64,000 nt of DNA from Macrotis lagotis (taxonomy: Eukaryota; Chordata; Mammalia; Peramelemorphia; Peramelidae), in NCBI RefSeq assembly GCF_037893015.1, contig NC_133658.1, forward strand, positions 639,125,825 through 639,189,824, in the 5' to 3' direction. This document shows, in pieces, positions 21,753 through 33,719 of this stretch. The notes beneath the pieces are model-generated. The model did no database searches. It was not told the DNA's origin and worked only from the letters and a program-made list of their open reading frames with translations. The position numbers were made by a program, and so were the translations under genes. Every line of letters starts with the position of its first letter. Position 1 is the first letter of the stretch.

Positions 21753-23480
21753 ATCCCACTCCTTTTTAATCTTTTTTTATTTTGAATAAAGAAGCATAAC
21801 CAGCTAGAGCCATATTCACAATTATGGGTCTCATTCCATCAAGTGATACCTACGACATTAAATTTGCTTCATTGTTAGTGTATCTAATTCATTTGTTGCC
21901 TGTGCCTTTCTTGGAGTTTATCTCCTTAGAACTTTTGATGATCCTAGTTACTATTCCTTTTCATACAATGTATTTATTCAATGTCTATCTTCATGAACTA
22001 TAATCCTTTGATACTATCTGGGTAATGGAGTTATACAATTCCCCTTATTACTCAGTTATAAAGTCACAAGATCCAGTCATAGATGGTGAGGTTTTAATGT
22101 GGCAACAAAGCATTAAACCAACTGTATAATTGCTACCATGCCTTTATGAGGTATGAACAAGTTCCTTGAATGAAACAGAAAGGAACGATGTGATTGACTG
22201 AGCAAACAAATTTGCCGCACCCTGAGGGTTTTAAATCCCTTAGCCTTGGGGAATTAGAGACACACTGTTCTAAGCCAAAAGATGAGGAAGAAACAGAAGT
22301 CATCTTGGCATGGAGGACAGGTTTTCTCTCTCCTCTTCCCTACCCTCCACTAGACTTGTCACTTGAAGCAGAGCTCCTCAATTAAAAGGAAATACTGAAT
22401 CTAGCTAAGGGAAAAGATGAACAATCCATACATTCCATGCTTAAAGGAAGAAGCAACCTTAAACATGAAGAGTTGAAGCAGAAAAGAGCCTGCTACAAAG
22501 AAGAGCAAACTCTGGAAATCTAGTTGTACAAGAGAGATGATGTTTCTGAGGGGAGTTACAAAGAGAAGAACTCCCAAACAACATCATTTCAGGAACTTCC
22601 AGACCATATAAAAGTAGTATCAATTTTATTTCATATATATATGAAATGCTTTTGACACACACACACACATATATGATATGTGTATACATATTTATCATAT
22701 ATGTGAACTTCAAAACCATTTTATGCTAAGTTTGAACCCACTCTTCCCAAGACCATTGTATTTATTTATGAATGTGCACCAGGTTTATGGAAGGGACTGT
22801 TTTGTAGCTACTGTTTTTACTATGGATATTTTGGTAAATGCCTTTGGTGAAAGCTAATTTCAATTACTGTGTGATTGTTAATAGGAAGTATATCTTTGGA
22901 GGCTTCTGAGATATATTAGTATCTGTCGGAATAGCAGTAGCACTCTGAGAACTCAATTCATAAATGCAAGTTATAAGGATGATCCCAAAAGTGTGCTACA
23001 TTATAACATGTAGTGAGTAATTATTAAGATAAAAAGTTAATATATAAACACAGATATCCACTGTGTATTAAACAATTATGTGTATATATGTAAACATAGG
23101 TAATGAGGCATGTTTTTCTTTGAATAACCAAAAAGAAGAAAATATGGTGACTCTTCCTACCACCCTCCTCCATTTTTTTATATTTGCCCAAGCCTTCACT
23201 TATATATTTTTATGTAGATTTAGTCTACAATCACAGTTGGATTAAATGAATATACTCATAATTTAGTTTTGTAAAAAACAAAGTCATGCTTTTAAAATTA
23301 GTTGTTTTGCACAAATTTGTTTAGCTCATAACATTTTTTTTCTTAAAGGTGTGTGGCAATTTTCTGGCATATTCTCCTTTCCAAACTGAAGGAAGTAGGT
23401 CTCTTCAGTTACATAGGTCTTCTGGATGTGACATGCTCTATTTAGTGCTCTGTTTACTGCTTGAAGGAACAATTAATATG
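21753..23480. other. AT-rich intergenic DNA
   Basis: A 63-codon open frame near 22194 is not recognised. A short CA/TA microsatellite lies near 22636-22700. No promoter or exon was recognised. Confidence 0.4.
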
Positions 23481-23484
23481 CTTA

Positions 23485-23635
23485 TTACTTTAGAAACAGC
23501 ATGGCTCATTGGACTAATTTTTGACTCAGGAGTTTCAACTTATAATACTAGGTCTGTTGCTGATTTAGTTTGTATCTTTGGGCAAACCACTTAACTTCTT
23601 TGTTTACTTACCTGTAAAATGGGGCTGAAATACTC
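23485..23635 (+). mobile_element. MIR, plus strand
   Basis: AGCATGGCTCATTGGACTAA, TTGGGCAAACCACTTAACTT and TTACCTGTAAAATGGGGCTG preserve the MIR core blocks. A short open frame across it is not a gene. Confidence 0.65.
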
Positions 23636-24189
23636 AATTTTAGAGATGGCAAATAACACACTTTAAATATAAAGAAAGTCACTTTGTAGATTTTATGAAT
23701 ACTAATTATTCTTGCTAGTTAAAAGTATCACAAGGACTTTTTTTTCCAAAAAGACCAAAATCTGTTTTTGAATAAAAATTTTCAGGTCAAAGTGAAAATG
23801 GGATACAATCAAGAATAAAACAGCTAAGAGGATTCATTATAGCTAAACTTTTGAAAACTCAAATGAAATTAAAGCTACTGTAGAAGCAAAATATACTTAA
23901 GATGATATGATTTCTAGAAATATCTTGATTTGAATTTTTTTAAAATTAATACTTATGTGGCTAAAGTGTAAATATCTCTTGTTGCATATTTTAAGAACTA
24001 GCAAATGTTTGGGTTCACCTTAGTCTGGATTTGTTAATCATATACAGCTTTAACTCATACAACCTAATGATATTTCTGAAATATTGTACGTAGATTGGAT
24101 TCTTTATAAATTAAATAATTTTATAAATGATAATGATGGGAAAAGATCAAAGAAGATTACATGAGAATTTCAAGGAAATGAAAGTTATT
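23636..24189. other. AT-rich intergenic DNA, nothing recognised
   Basis: No coding or repeat signal was recognised. Confidence 0.4.
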
Positions 24190-25130
24190 TCTGTCTGCAT
24201 TTGAGAGAAATCAAGGAAACTTCATAGAAGAAGGAATATTTGACGTGGATGTTGCAGAATTTATAGAAATTTGAGAGCCAGTTGGAAAGAAGGCATATAG
24301 TGTATTCAAAGGCATAAAAGTGGATAATCTTCAGATCTGCTCATGGAATAGTAAATAGTCCAGTTTTACTAAAGCCATTGAGTATGTGAAGGTGGACAGT
24401 GAGAAATCATACTGGAAAGTTAGATTCAGATTATTGTCGATCTCAAATATCAAGTTTATGCTTTGTTGAATAGAAGTGGTAAGGAATTATTGAAGATTTC
24501 TGAATAATAAAGACATATGACTGAAGATATGCATTAGGAAATTTAGTCTAGTAATGATGTGAAGAATGAATTAGAGGAGCCAAAAATGATGATGGGGAAA
24601 TTGATTGAGATTATTGCAATAGTATTGATGAGAAGTAATATGAGTCTGGACTAATACAGTTAACAGTGGCAGTGAGGAGTGAACCAACAGGATTTAATAA
24701 TTGATTTGATGAGTACAGTGAAAGAATCAAAGAGGGCATTGAGATGTTAAAGTATTAGGTCCTGGGAATGTTATGGTGCAATTAGCAAAAACAAGGTAAC
24801 AGGAGATGGAGAAACTTGGGAAATTGGGAGATAAAGAATTTGGTTTTGGATATATTGAATGTGTTTGGTGCTCAGGAAAACAAACAAGGCCAGAGTTTAG
24901 ATAACATTTGCATTAAGAGGACAAATTATGGGAATAGATGATATCACCAAGAGAAAGTATAGACAGAAGAAAGGGAAGACAGTAGAGGACAAGGCCTTGA
25001 GAAAATGCATCCAGTATACTTAGGAAGTTAGGAAATACACTAAATAGAAGACACAGAAAAGAGATAAGAAAGTCAGAGGGTGAAATACATTAGTCAAGGA
25101 AGCATATTTTGAAAATATTTTTTTCTGAGG
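24190..25130 (-). mobile_element. L2-type LINE, minus strand
   Basis: The plus strand reads as the complement of L2: ATTGCAATAGTATTGATGAG, GAACCAACAGGATTTAATAA, GGGAATAGATGATATCACC and GACAAGGCCTTGAGAAAATG, in the expected order. It is an old, decayed internal part with no open reverse transcriptase frame. Confidence 0.6.
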
Positions 25131-25359
25131 AATGGTACCTAGAGTACAGACAGGGGGATGTCTCAGAGATTTAAGAGGTAACTTGGCTTAGTCTAGAGTC
25201 ATGCTTCATCAGTAGTGGCTACACACCTTATAATCTGATTGGCTCATGTCAGTTTCCTCCTTCTCTTCTACAGACCACAAATTAACCTAGACTTATGGGT
25301 GCTTTTCGCAAGGAAAAGCTACTCTTCTGCTTTCCCTGAACATATGTAGTTAAGAAGGT

Positions 25360-25500
25360 AATGTGATATAATAAGAATTTGAGTCAAGAAATCTGGGTTA
25401 TAATCCTGTCACTACCTACATGACCTAAGGGTAGTTGCTTCATCTGAAAACTGAAGGAGTTGAATTAAATGATATGGGGTCCCTTCCAGTTCTAATATTT
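25360..25500 (+). mobile_element. MIR-type SINE, plus strand
   Basis: GAATTTGAGTCAAGAAATCTGG, CACTACCTACATGACC, TTGCTTCATCTGAAAACTGA and GGTCCCTTCCAGTTCTAATA. Old. Confidence 0.55.
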
Positions 25501-25619
25501 TATTAGTATTAATTGTACTCATCATCTGATAAGTGACCAGGCATCTGCATTATGAGGTATGTCAACCATGTACTAATAATTCTGAGAATGTCAAAAAGGA
25601 AGGGAGTACTTAATTTAGC

Positions 25620-25720
25620 AATCGGTCTACAGCATTTATTAAGAGTTTATTATGTGTTAGGAATTATGCAAAATGCTGGGCAAAGATAAAAGTGAAAGTT
25701 GCTACCCTCAAGGAAGGAAG
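25620..25720 (-). mobile_element. L2 3' tail, minus strand
   Basis: CAGCATTTATTAAGAGTTTA, TTATGTGTTAGGAATTATGC and GCTACCCTCAAGGAAGG are the complement of the L2 end. Confidence 0.6.
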
Positions 25721-26019
25721 AGCAGCACCTTCAGATCATCTGCTCTTCTTCCAGCCCAGCTCCTGAGTTACTGTCCAGGAAAGCAACCTGTATCATATTT
25801 GGCAACTTCATACGTAAGGGTCCCACAGTCCCTGTGGCAAGAGTTATGGCAACCAAAGACCTGAAAAGGTCCTTGTACATGGAAAGGTTCAACATCAGAT
25901 CCAGAAATAGTTTTTGTCAGTGGAAATGACATGAGTGAAGATTCATAACTTAATATTTTGCTGCTGTGTATTCTAAGTATCATTTTTACCTTTCTGTTTA
26001 TCTTGTAGCTGAAGCTCTA

Positions 26020-26140
26020 TGTTTTGTCTCTCCCTTTCAGAATATGAGTTCTTTGACAGTAGAGAAGATTGTATTTTTCTTTTTGTATCCTCAGAGCTTA
26101 GCACAATGCTTTGTATACATGAAATGAATATTATTAGTTT
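26020..26140 (+). mobile_element. L2 3' tail, plus strand
   Basis: AATATGAGTTCTTTGACAGT, TTTTTGTATCCTCAGAGCTTA, GCACAATGCTTTGTATACAT and GAATATT follow the L2 3' end. Confidence 0.6.
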
Positions 26141-26149
26141 TGGAAAGTA

Positions 26150-26425
26150 GTCAACAGTGCCAGTACTTCAAAGAGAGCAAGGGCAGTGAGGACTGAAAAA
26201 TGAATCATTGGATTTGGTGATGAGATCAATGGCACCCATGACATCAGCAGAGGTATGAATAATAGAAAGAGTAGGGAAGTATAGTTTATTCTTTCTAGAA
26301 AACGAGGAGTCGGAAGATGGATAGGGAATAACTCAAGCAGGTAAAAAAAATGTAGGGAGGTTGGGGAGGGGTGATAAAGGAAGAGTTTGGAGGCAGAAGA
26401 CAAAGAACCAGTACAGAAAGGCAGA
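26150..26425 (-). mobile_element. Probable L2 internal segment, minus strand
   Basis: AGTAGTCAACAGTGCCAGTA and the TGAGGACTGAAAAATGAATC region with GGGTGATAAAGGAAGAGTTTGG resemble internal L2 in complement. Weakly supported. Confidence 0.35.
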
Positions 26426-26463
26426 GAGAGTGAGAGAGTGAGAATGAGAGTGAGAGTGAGAGT

Positions 26464-26519
<56 letters not shown>
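26426..26519. repeat. (GA)n microsatellite
   Basis: A degenerate GAGAGTGAGAATGAGAGTGA start leads into about 25 pure GA units ending at 26519. The Arg/Glu-rich frame through it is a repeat translation. Confidence 0.92.
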
Positions 26520-26521
<2 letters not shown>

Positions 26522-27169
26522 AGTACAGTAAGGAGGTCCTGGTGCAGAACGGAAGGGTTAGGACAAAGGTCGTAGGCACAGAAAATCTTTTAACTAAGAG
26601 GGTTGGTTCTTCTACAGAGGCTAAAGGGAAAAAAAGGAAAAATGGATAAAGATAGAGATTAGAAGTGGGAAGAAAAGTATCTGACAGTGATCACATAGAT
26701 TGTTTCCCTCAGTAAAGTTAATCTGCTGGAAGATACAAAGATCATAAATGATGTCCAGAAGTTGAAGAAATGGACAGATAATTAAATGATAATTAAAGGA
26801 TAAGTTAAACAGATAGAAGGGCTGGGTAACTTATTGGAACAGAATGACAAAACAATGTAGACAAAAGAAGGGAGAATGCTTAACTTAGTGGGAGAGGGGT
26901 AGGAAAGAGAAAATTAATGAACCACAAGTAAAACATGAATTAACAATGCTGAAGTGCACTTTATCTTGTTAATTCTGTATTTATTTATTTTAAAGAAACC
27001 ACTTTAAAAGTACTAACAAAGACTGGTTTCTCCAAAACACAATGACTTTTATCCATAACTAAATCCAATATAAAGAAATTTTTATGATGAATCCAGTATA
27101 ATCAACCAAAAAATTATGAAGCATATACCATGAGGAGACCAAAGGAATAGAAATATGAAATCAAATGCA
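26520..27169. other. Intergenic DNA, probably decayed L2
   Basis: Purine-rich on the plus strand and similar in texture to the flanking L2 minus copies, but it cannot be aligned by eye. Confidence 0.35.
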
Positions 27170-27425
27170 TTTCTTTCTTTCAAGAAAATTTAGTTTAGAA
27201 TGAGAGATGACATAGACACAAATAACAAAGAGAAATTAACAAATACAAAGGTGAAGTCAGATAAGGGAGATCAAAGAAAACTTTATAGAGGAAACAGGAA
27301 CAGGATTAGGCCTTAAAAGAGGGAAGGATTTCAACATGTGTGAACTATGGGCAAAGGGACAGAGAAAATTTCAAACATGGGACTGCAAAGTGTAAAAGGA
27401 GAGGCACAAGAAAGTAGGATGCAAA
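27170..27425 (-). mobile_element. L2 internal segment, minus strand
   Basis: AACAGGATTAGGCCTTAAAAG, GGAAGGATTTCAACATGTG and GGGCAAAGGGACAGAGAAAA match the complement of an L2 segment (gggccttgaaggatgggtag ... gcaaaggcac). Confidence 0.5.
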
Positions 27426-27929
27426 TGAGTGTCAGTGAAATTTTTCAATAACATATAGTGGGAGATATAATTGGAGAACATACGTTAGAATTAATTTGGT
27501 TTTTAGCAGATAGTCATACAATTTCCTGTGAACATTCAAGTCATTTATCATTAGTACCCTGCTTTCCCCTCTTTTATGCATTAAAAGATCTCTACGGCTT
27601 ACTTTCTACTTATGTCCTTGATTCTATCCTAATTTCTCCAAGACTTTACTATTATCCATTTTTTCTCTATTATCCTTAAACTCTCCTCTCCTAGATTTTT
27701 TTCCTTTTAATTTCAAGCATGATGAGGGCTGTAGGATCTTTTAAAAAACCTTTTCTGCTGTTACCTCAGGCTATTATCTTTTATTCCTCCTCTTCTTTAC
27801 TAGCAAATCTTTTATTTTTTTTAAAGAAGACTCTACACTTGCTGCTTCATTTTATGAAACATTCATTTCCTAACACTCTATAACCTGGGTTCTCTTTCAC
27901 TCTACTATTCTGATGGGATTTATTTTCTG
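27426..27929. other. Intergenic DNA, possibly L2 plus strand
   Basis: Pyrimidine-rich stretches such as CCCTGCTTTCCCCTCTTTTATG resemble L2, but not firmly. A 73-codon open frame at 27458-27679 is not recognised. Confidence 0.3.
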
Positions 27930-30440
27930 GGGGAAGTTAAATTTTATTTTTTTCAATCAGCAAACATTCACCTTCTCTTCCTCCACCTTTAAGAAAGAAG
28001 GAAAAAGAAAACCTCTGTCAAAAACCAGTCAAACAAAACAAGTGTCTATATTGACCATGTCCAAAAAATAAATCTCATGTTGTTCTCTGAGCTTTTCACT
28101 TCACTATAATGTTTCATTGTTAATCTTATGGAATCATGGCCAATCATTACATTAATCAGAGTTCCCAAATCTTTCAAACATGTTTGATTTTATCATATTG
28201 TTGTCTTTGTATAACTTGTTCTCTTGGTTCTGTTTATCCTGTGTAAGTTCATACAAGTCTTCTCAGGCTTCTCTGAAATCATTCCTTTTATCTTTTCCTA
28301 TGGCACAATATTTTACCACAGTCATTTCCCAATTGATGAATACCTCTTTGAATTCCAATTCTTTGCTACCTTACAAAGAGCATATTTCTGCACATTCTTA
28401 GAGTTTTTCTTAGACCTAATACTTTCCTTTTCCTTCAATTTTCCCTTTTCCCCCTTCCCTCCTATTGGGTGAAATATATTTGTTTTGAGGTATGTATGTT
28501 GAGTTGAATACATATACTATTGATGAAATGTATTTCTGTATCCAACTAAGTATGTATTTTATTTCCTGCTTTGACCAGTCCAGATTAATGTGGAAGTATC
28601 AGCTGCTCCCTGACTCCTTCCCCTGTGTTTGAGCACCTGTTACATAATTTTCCCTAGTCCTTTTCCTTCCCTAATGTGTATTACTTTTCCTTTTAATTTC
28701 TATTGTCCATTTGAGATCAGGTCATAGCAGAATCACTCCCAGATCTTCTTTGGAATTAGACTCCCTTCTTGATTTCTGATGATAGAATTCAAAAGGGACA
28801 TATCTCATTTTCTCATAATAGAATGTAAGCAGTATATTCCTTAAGTTCATAAGATTGTTCATATTATGTTTGCCTTAGCTACTCTGAATCTCAAAGTTTC
28901 TACTCAGTTCTTGTTTTTTCATCAGGAATTCTTGAAAGCTTTATTTTTATAATTCAGTTTTTTCTTTTGTAAAAAACTCGGTTTTGCTAGGTAAGTTATT
29001 CTTGGTTGTAACCCCTTATCTTTTACCTTTTGCAAATACCATATTCCAAGTTCTCTGATCCTTTATAGTTGTGACTGCTAAGTTATGGGATCCTGATTGT
29101 CTCCTCAGTAGTTAAAGTCTTTCTTTCTGACTGCTTGCAGCACTTTTTTGCTTTGATCTGGAAACTTTGGATTTTGGTTACAATGTCCCTGAAGTTTTCA
29201 TTTTGGGGTTTTCTTTCAGGACATGACTGGCAGATTTTCTTCTATTTCTTATGTTATCCTATGGTTTTAAGATGTTTGTGTAGTTTTCAATCATTACTTG
29301 CATGATATTTAGACATTTTGGCCTTTCAGATAGACCAGTGATTCTTTAATTTTCTCATCTCTGTTTTTCAAGCTGGGTTTTTTTTTAAGCTATTTTATTT
29401 TTTAGTCTTTTGACTTTGTTTTTATATTTTTCTATGTCTTATGGTCCATTCTAACTTTCAGGAAATTTATTGCTTGGTCAGTTTTGTCCTTTTTGCTACA
29501 AGTTGATAATTCCATGTCCTATTCTTTGTTTCTTAGCTGGTTTCTTTTCTATTCCCACCCCCAGCACTTTCATTTAATTTATAAAAATATTAATTTTTTA
29601 AAACTTTTGTTTAATCTTCCCTAGAATTCTAGTTGAAATGTGTGCTCAAGTTTTTCTTTCTTTTTTTGTGTGTCCCTCTCACCAAATTATAATGATGGGA
29701 TTCTTTTTTGTTTGCTCATTATTTCATCATATTTCCTGACTTTGGACTTTGTTAGGGCAGAGTGCTGCTTACTTCAGGAAGGAATATCAGGACTGGTCCT
29801 TTTAGGACTGTATTCTTGGGGTAGAGAACTAAATTAATTCTAGCAAATTTTCCTTGTTCTGATCCAGGATCAGGGTAGGTCCTATCCTTACCCTCTTGGT
29901 CTGATCTTTGCAACTTAATTGTTTTGGGTTTGAATCTGAGCTATAGCATTGTGGGCTTGCTTTCTTTGGAGTTTCAGTAGACTGCTATTAGACTCAGTCT
30001 CTATTATCCTGGTTCCATGACAGAACTGTAGGCTTCCCTTTGGTCTGGGATTCCTGCCCTGGTCATTTCTTGAAAACTTCATGCTGGAGTTGGAACTTAG
30101 ATTATTGCACTGCTCTTGCATTCAGTCACACAGCTACTATTTGCTTTTAAACTTTTTTTCCTTCTGCAGGAGACAGCCTAGGGCCTGAAACCAGTCCTTA
30201 CCTTGGAAAGATACCCCTTCTCAGTCTGCCCTGGACCAATGAGTTGGAACTAGGTAGTGAACACCAGAGCTGCCATTTAGTAACTTGTCCCATGTCTTGT
30301 ATAAGGTAGCAGCATCCCTGTATGGATCTGGGACCTCATTTTACCCTTGTTGTGGTCCTATTTTAAGTTCTTAGGCTTCATAATGCTCCATATTGTATCT
30401 CACTACCAGCCAGGCTTCCATTCTCAGGGTCCACACTTTT
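27930..30440 (-). mobile_element. ORF1-only (HAL1-like) L1-type element, minus strand
   Basis: The left end (27930-28430) is the complement of an L1 3' end: CATTTCCCAATTGATGAATAC, CTTCTCAGGCTTCTCTGAAA and TTCCAATTCTTTGCTACC. It passes directly into the ORF1 spacer (28440-28980) and then ORF1 sequence (29000-29700, with CTCTGATCCTTTATAGTTGTG and TTTTGGTTACAATGTCCCTG). The L1-type 5' region runs to about 30440. No reverse transcriptase sequence lies between ORF1 and the 3' end, which is the HAL1 (half-L1) layout. It is old and decayed. Confidence 0.6.
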
Positions 30441-30775
30441 CTATCTCCTATTGGTGATTGTGGCTAGAAAATTTTTGACTTTTAGAAATTTCCTGATCAG
30501 GATTAAAAATGGTATATTGAGATTTTTTTTTGTAGTTTTTCTTTTTGATATGGGGGTGGGGAATATTACTGTACTTCCTTTTTTCTTTGCCAACTTGGCT
30601 CTTTTTGTCATTTTGGCCAATCTGATAGGTGTGAGGTGATATCTCAAAGTAGTTTTAATTTGCATTTCTCTAATCGCTAATTTTTTGAACTTTTTTTCAT
30701 ATCACATATAATTTTAATTTGCTTGAAAACTGCATCTTCATATTCTTTGACTATCTCATTGAAATTTTTTGAACA
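30441..30775 (-). mobile_element. L1 ORF2-end fragment, minus strand
   Basis: CTGATAGGTGTGAGGTGATA, TTTTAATTTGCATTTCTCTA and ATCGCTAATTTTTTGAACTT are the complement of the end of L1 ORF2. It abuts the 5' end of the HAL1-like element. The open frames on both strands are fragments. Confidence 0.65.
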
Positions 30776-30799
30776 GGGGAGTGAAATATTCAGAACTAT

Positions 30800-30917
30800 T
30801 ACCAGAAAAAATTATTCACCAAGCTTTTATTAAATGCCTGCTTTTATGTCAGGCATTGAAGATACAAAGATAAAAATATATTGTGCCCTCAAGGAGCTTA
30901 AATTCTATATGTGAAAA

Positions 30918-30953
<36 letters not shown>

Positions 30954-31600
30954 AAACATAATTGTTTAGGGAAAATAAGGTTTCCTATGGATATTAGTAC
31001 TTTATTGTTAAGAGAGAATACTTTTCAGATATGGGAAACAATGTGCAAAGTCTTGGGAGATGAGAGTGTTATATGTGAGGAACAGCAAGAATGCCAGTTT
31101 GGCTGTACTGGAGATTCTATGATGGAATTATAAGGATTGAACTGTAGGTTATGAGATGTGTTAAGTTAGGAAAAACTAAAGCCAGTAGGGTCACTTAGGA
31201 GGCAAAAGTCCAGGCAAGATCTGATGAGGAATAGACTTAGCCAACCAGCATATATGTAGTACTTACTATCTGCTAGACACTGTGCTAAACTCTGGGAATA
31301 CAAAGAAAGTGTGTGAGGAGCTCATACTTGAATGAGGGAAACTACCTATAAATAACTTGGTACAAGATAGGAGAGAGATATGGTAGGCAGATTTTGGCAC
31401 CTGACTCTTCAACAAGGTTAAGACTACTGATGGGGAGGAGGTTGAGTGTTCCAAGTAGAGAAGATAGCCAGTATAAAGGTCTGAAGTTGGGAGATGGGAG
31501 TATTGTATGCAAAGGAAAGGAAGTTAAGTCAGTATAGGTGAATGTTAGAATGGAGGGGAATAAAGGAAAAAGTCAGTTTATAAAGGGTTTTTAAAGTGGC
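30800..31600 (-). mobile_element. L2 LINE pieces, minus strand, with an AT microsatellite
   Basis: Two L2 3' tails in complement (30812-30912, with GCCCTCAAGGAGCTTAAATT; 31240-31345, with GTACTTACTATCTGCTAGAC) are joined by internal L2-like sequence. An (AT)n tract sits at 30921-30951. Confidence 0.5.
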
Positions 31601-31792
31601 AAAGATTTCTCTCCTGTGTGACTGAGGCTTTCACCATCAGCTCCCTTTCTGCCCTGGAACTTCCTTCCCTTTGCACTTGGACTCTTTCGAGAAATATCTT
31701 TCCAGAATTCTGGCCTCCATCCCTCTTTGGCAAGTTTTTTTTCCTCTCCTAGGTTTCCTTCCCCTCCATGCTCTGCTTTTGATTCTCTGCCA
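31601..31792. other. Short unassigned segment
   Basis: TGTGTGACTGAGGCTTTCAC and CCTTTGCACTTGGACTCTTTC resemble L2 text on the plus strand, but this is not firm. Confidence 0.3.
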
Positions 31793-31990
31793 CAAGTGTC
31801 CAACCTTTCAGCTCTTCCGGGTCCCATCGCCCAAAAAAACTTGCCAAGGGCCATATAAAAAATTTAATATTTATGACTACAGTGTAACACATATTATCAA
31901 CGAATAAAATAATAAAATGTAATAATGCTGCACAAATGGATTGTTTTAAGGGCCTCATGTGGCCCACAGGTCCCAGGTTGGACACACCTG
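31793..31990. mobile_element. Non-autonomous hAT DNA transposon relic
   Basis: Imperfect terminal inverted repeats are CAAGTGTCCAACCT on the left and AGGTTGGACACACCTG on the right. The interior has AAGGGCCATATAAAAAATTT, AATGCTGCACAAATGGATTG and GGGCCTCATGTGGCCCACAG, a known mammalian hAT layout. At 198 bp it is too short for a transposase. No clear 8-bp target duplication was found. Confidence 0.75.
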
Positions 31991-32171
31991 CTAGACTTTG
32001 ACACCATATTCCTTTGTACTTCAGCACCATTCCCCCACAGTAGGTAATGCTGACAGAGGCTCATACAAACCTTGGGAGGTTCATTTTCAGTCAACTGGTG
32101 GGGATAAATTAGATTGAAAGATGTTGAGAAATGAAAAGAGAAAGGGGGAGGCATTGAAAGTTAAGCTACTC

Positions 32172-32318
32172 ATGGGGTGGCTAGGTGGTGCAGTGGATAG
32201 AGCGCTGGTCCTGGGGTCAGGAGTATCTGAGTTCAGATCTGGCCTCAGACACTTAATAATTATCAAGCTGTGTTGGTCTTGGGCAAGCCACTTAACCCCA
32301 TTGCCTTGCAAAAAAAAA
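32172..32318 (+). mobile_element. tRNA-derived SINE, WSINE1-like
   Basis: GGGGTGGCTAGGTGGTGCAG, GATAGAGCGCTGGTCCTGG, TTAATAATTATCAAGCTGTG and CCTTGCAAAAAAAAAA. A 14-bp target duplication AAGTTAAGCTACTC is exact at 32158-32171 and 32319-32332. It lies only about 500 bases upstream of the ACVR2A CpG island. Confidence 0.92.
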
Positions 32319-33078
32319 AAGTTAAGCTACTCTTTCTAGTAGTCTGTCAGTGAAAGGGAGGAAGAAATATAATAACTAAGAGGAGTATAGGGTCGAAGGA
32401 AGATATATTTAGGATAAATACTATGGTAAGGTAAGAAGTCATTTTTTCGCTTTTGTTTTCCCACTTCCTACTTGTAGAAGAGTACCATACAGTAAAAAAT
32501 AATGGCTAAATAAAGGACTGATGAAGAGGGGGAAAAAAAGCCCTAAGAATAACCTCAAATGTTTAAAAACAAACTATTATCTATGTAGAGGTTTACAAAG
32601 CACCTTACCCACATATCGTCCCTATTTTACAAATGAGGACACGAAGGTTCCTAGAAATACAAAAGGGCTCCTGCCTTTCCCACCAGCAGCGAGGCGCAGG
32701 GGCGAGAGTGGAGCCCCACAGGCGGCGCTTGTCGCGCCCCGGCTTGCACCCATCCTGGGAGTGCCTTCGAAGAGCTTGTGTAAACACTGTGCGGACAGCC
32801 GGCGTCCGAGCAGGGCCGGGGCCAGTGAGGCAGCCGGGCTGCACATCGGCATTCCGGGGGCCCTCGGCCGTCCAGGGCAGCCTCCACCCCCGTTTTGTGA
32901 CTTAAACACCGGAGAGTAACCAGTCCGAGCGTCGTCCCGCCGCGGCCACCCGGGGCCTAGCGAGCTGGCTTCCCGCTCCATGAAGGGCGGGCAAAGCCCC
33001 GGCTCAAGGAGCGCTCCCGAGAGGCCTCCCAGCCGGGCGCCGGCGGAACCGGGCCCGGGCCGGGGCCTCCCCGGAGGA

Positions 33079-33099
33079 GGCGGCGGCGGCGGCGGCGGC
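33079..33099. repeat. (GGC)n run in the CpG island
   Basis: About seven GGC units. It lies upstream in the island and may be outside the transcript. Confidence 0.85.
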
Positions 33100-33189
33100 C
33101 GGGTCAGGGGTCGGGGGGCGCGCGCGCCCGCGTCTCGCGGGATCTCCCCGCGGACCGGCGGCGGCGAGACGTCGCGGTATTTGAGGGTG

Positions 33190-33235
33190 GGGGGAGGGGA
33201 AGGGAGGGGAAAGCCCGGGCGGGGGGCGGGCCGGC
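33190..33235 (+). promoter_or_regulatory. G-rich tract, possible quadruplex
   Basis: Several G runs of three or more (GGGGGGAGGGGAAGGGAGGGG, then GGGCGGGGGGCGGG) are spaced by 1-4 bases, which fits a G-quadruplex-forming sequence on the coding strand. Inference only. Confidence 0.5.
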
Positions 33236-33275
33236 TTCCCCTCCCCTCGTCCGCGCCCCGGAGCCCCGCCCCGGG

Positions 33276-33304
33276 CCCGCCCCGCCCCGCCCCGCCCCGC
33301 CCCC
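33276..33304. promoter_or_regulatory. Tandem GC boxes (Sp1-type)
   Basis: Five tandem CCCGC-type units give overlapping CCCCGCCCC sites, the complement of the Sp1/KLF GC box. They are expected in a TATA-less CpG promoter. Confidence 0.7.
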
Positions 33305-33450
33305 TCCGCCTGGCTCTCCGCACTCCTCCTCCGCCACCTCCCTTTCCTAAGCGGCTCCTCTCCTTCCCGGCCCAGGCACGCGCGCCTGCCGCGCCCGACC
33401 GCCGCCGGCCGTTCCTCGCCCGCTCCTCGCTTTCCTGCTTTGGGCCGGAA

Positions 33451-33458
33451 CCGGAAGT
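33451..33458 (+). promoter_or_regulatory. ETS-family site (CCGGAAGT)
   Basis: An exact match to the strong ETS/GABP consensus inside the island. Such sites often sit close to transcription starts in CpG promoters. Confidence 0.55.
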
Positions 33459-33546
33459 GTGGGGGGCGGGGCGCCAGAGGGGAGGCCGGGGGACCGAAAA
33501 AACTCGGCCGAGTCCGCAGCCGAAGCCCTGGACACGGCCGCAGCCC

Positions 33547-33547
<1 letters not shown>

Positions 33548-33580
<33 letters not shown>
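33548..33580. repeat. (CGC)11 trinucleotide run
   Basis: A 33-base uninterrupted CGC/CCG run directly precedes the CCAAT box. Similar runs occur at 33596-33620 and 33720-33748. Confidence 0.9.
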
Positions 33581-33582
33581 GA

Positions 33583-33587
33583 CCAAT
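33583..33587 (+). promoter_or_regulatory. CCAAT box (NF-Y type)
   Basis: GACCAATCGC sits between two CCG runs. A single motif match; position relative to the transcription start is unknown. Confidence 0.45.
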
Positions 33588-33595
33588 CGCTGCGA

Positions 33596-33620
33596 CCGCC
33601 GCCGCCGCCGCCGCCGCCGC
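33596..33620. repeat. (CCG)8 trinucleotide run
   Basis: An uninterrupted CCG run of about eight units. Confidence 0.85.
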
Positions 33621-33719
33621 CAGCGTCGCGTCCGGAGGCTCCCCGGACTTTGGCCGTCCGGGCTGAAGGTCGGTCCGGACATCGGACTGGAGTCCGCGAT
33701 CGCCGGACCGTCCGGGCGG

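Noticed and set aside
22194-22385. 63-codon open frame with PPLDLSLEAELLN
   Set aside because: No recognised domain, no splice sites or promoter, and surrounded by noncoding AT-rich DNA.
26387-26575. Arg/Glu-rich open frame
   Set aside because: Translation of the GA microsatellite.
31793-31990. Promoter with a TATA box (CATATAAAAAAT)
   Set aside because: It lies inside a hAT relic and the position fits the transposon interior better; no transcript evidence.
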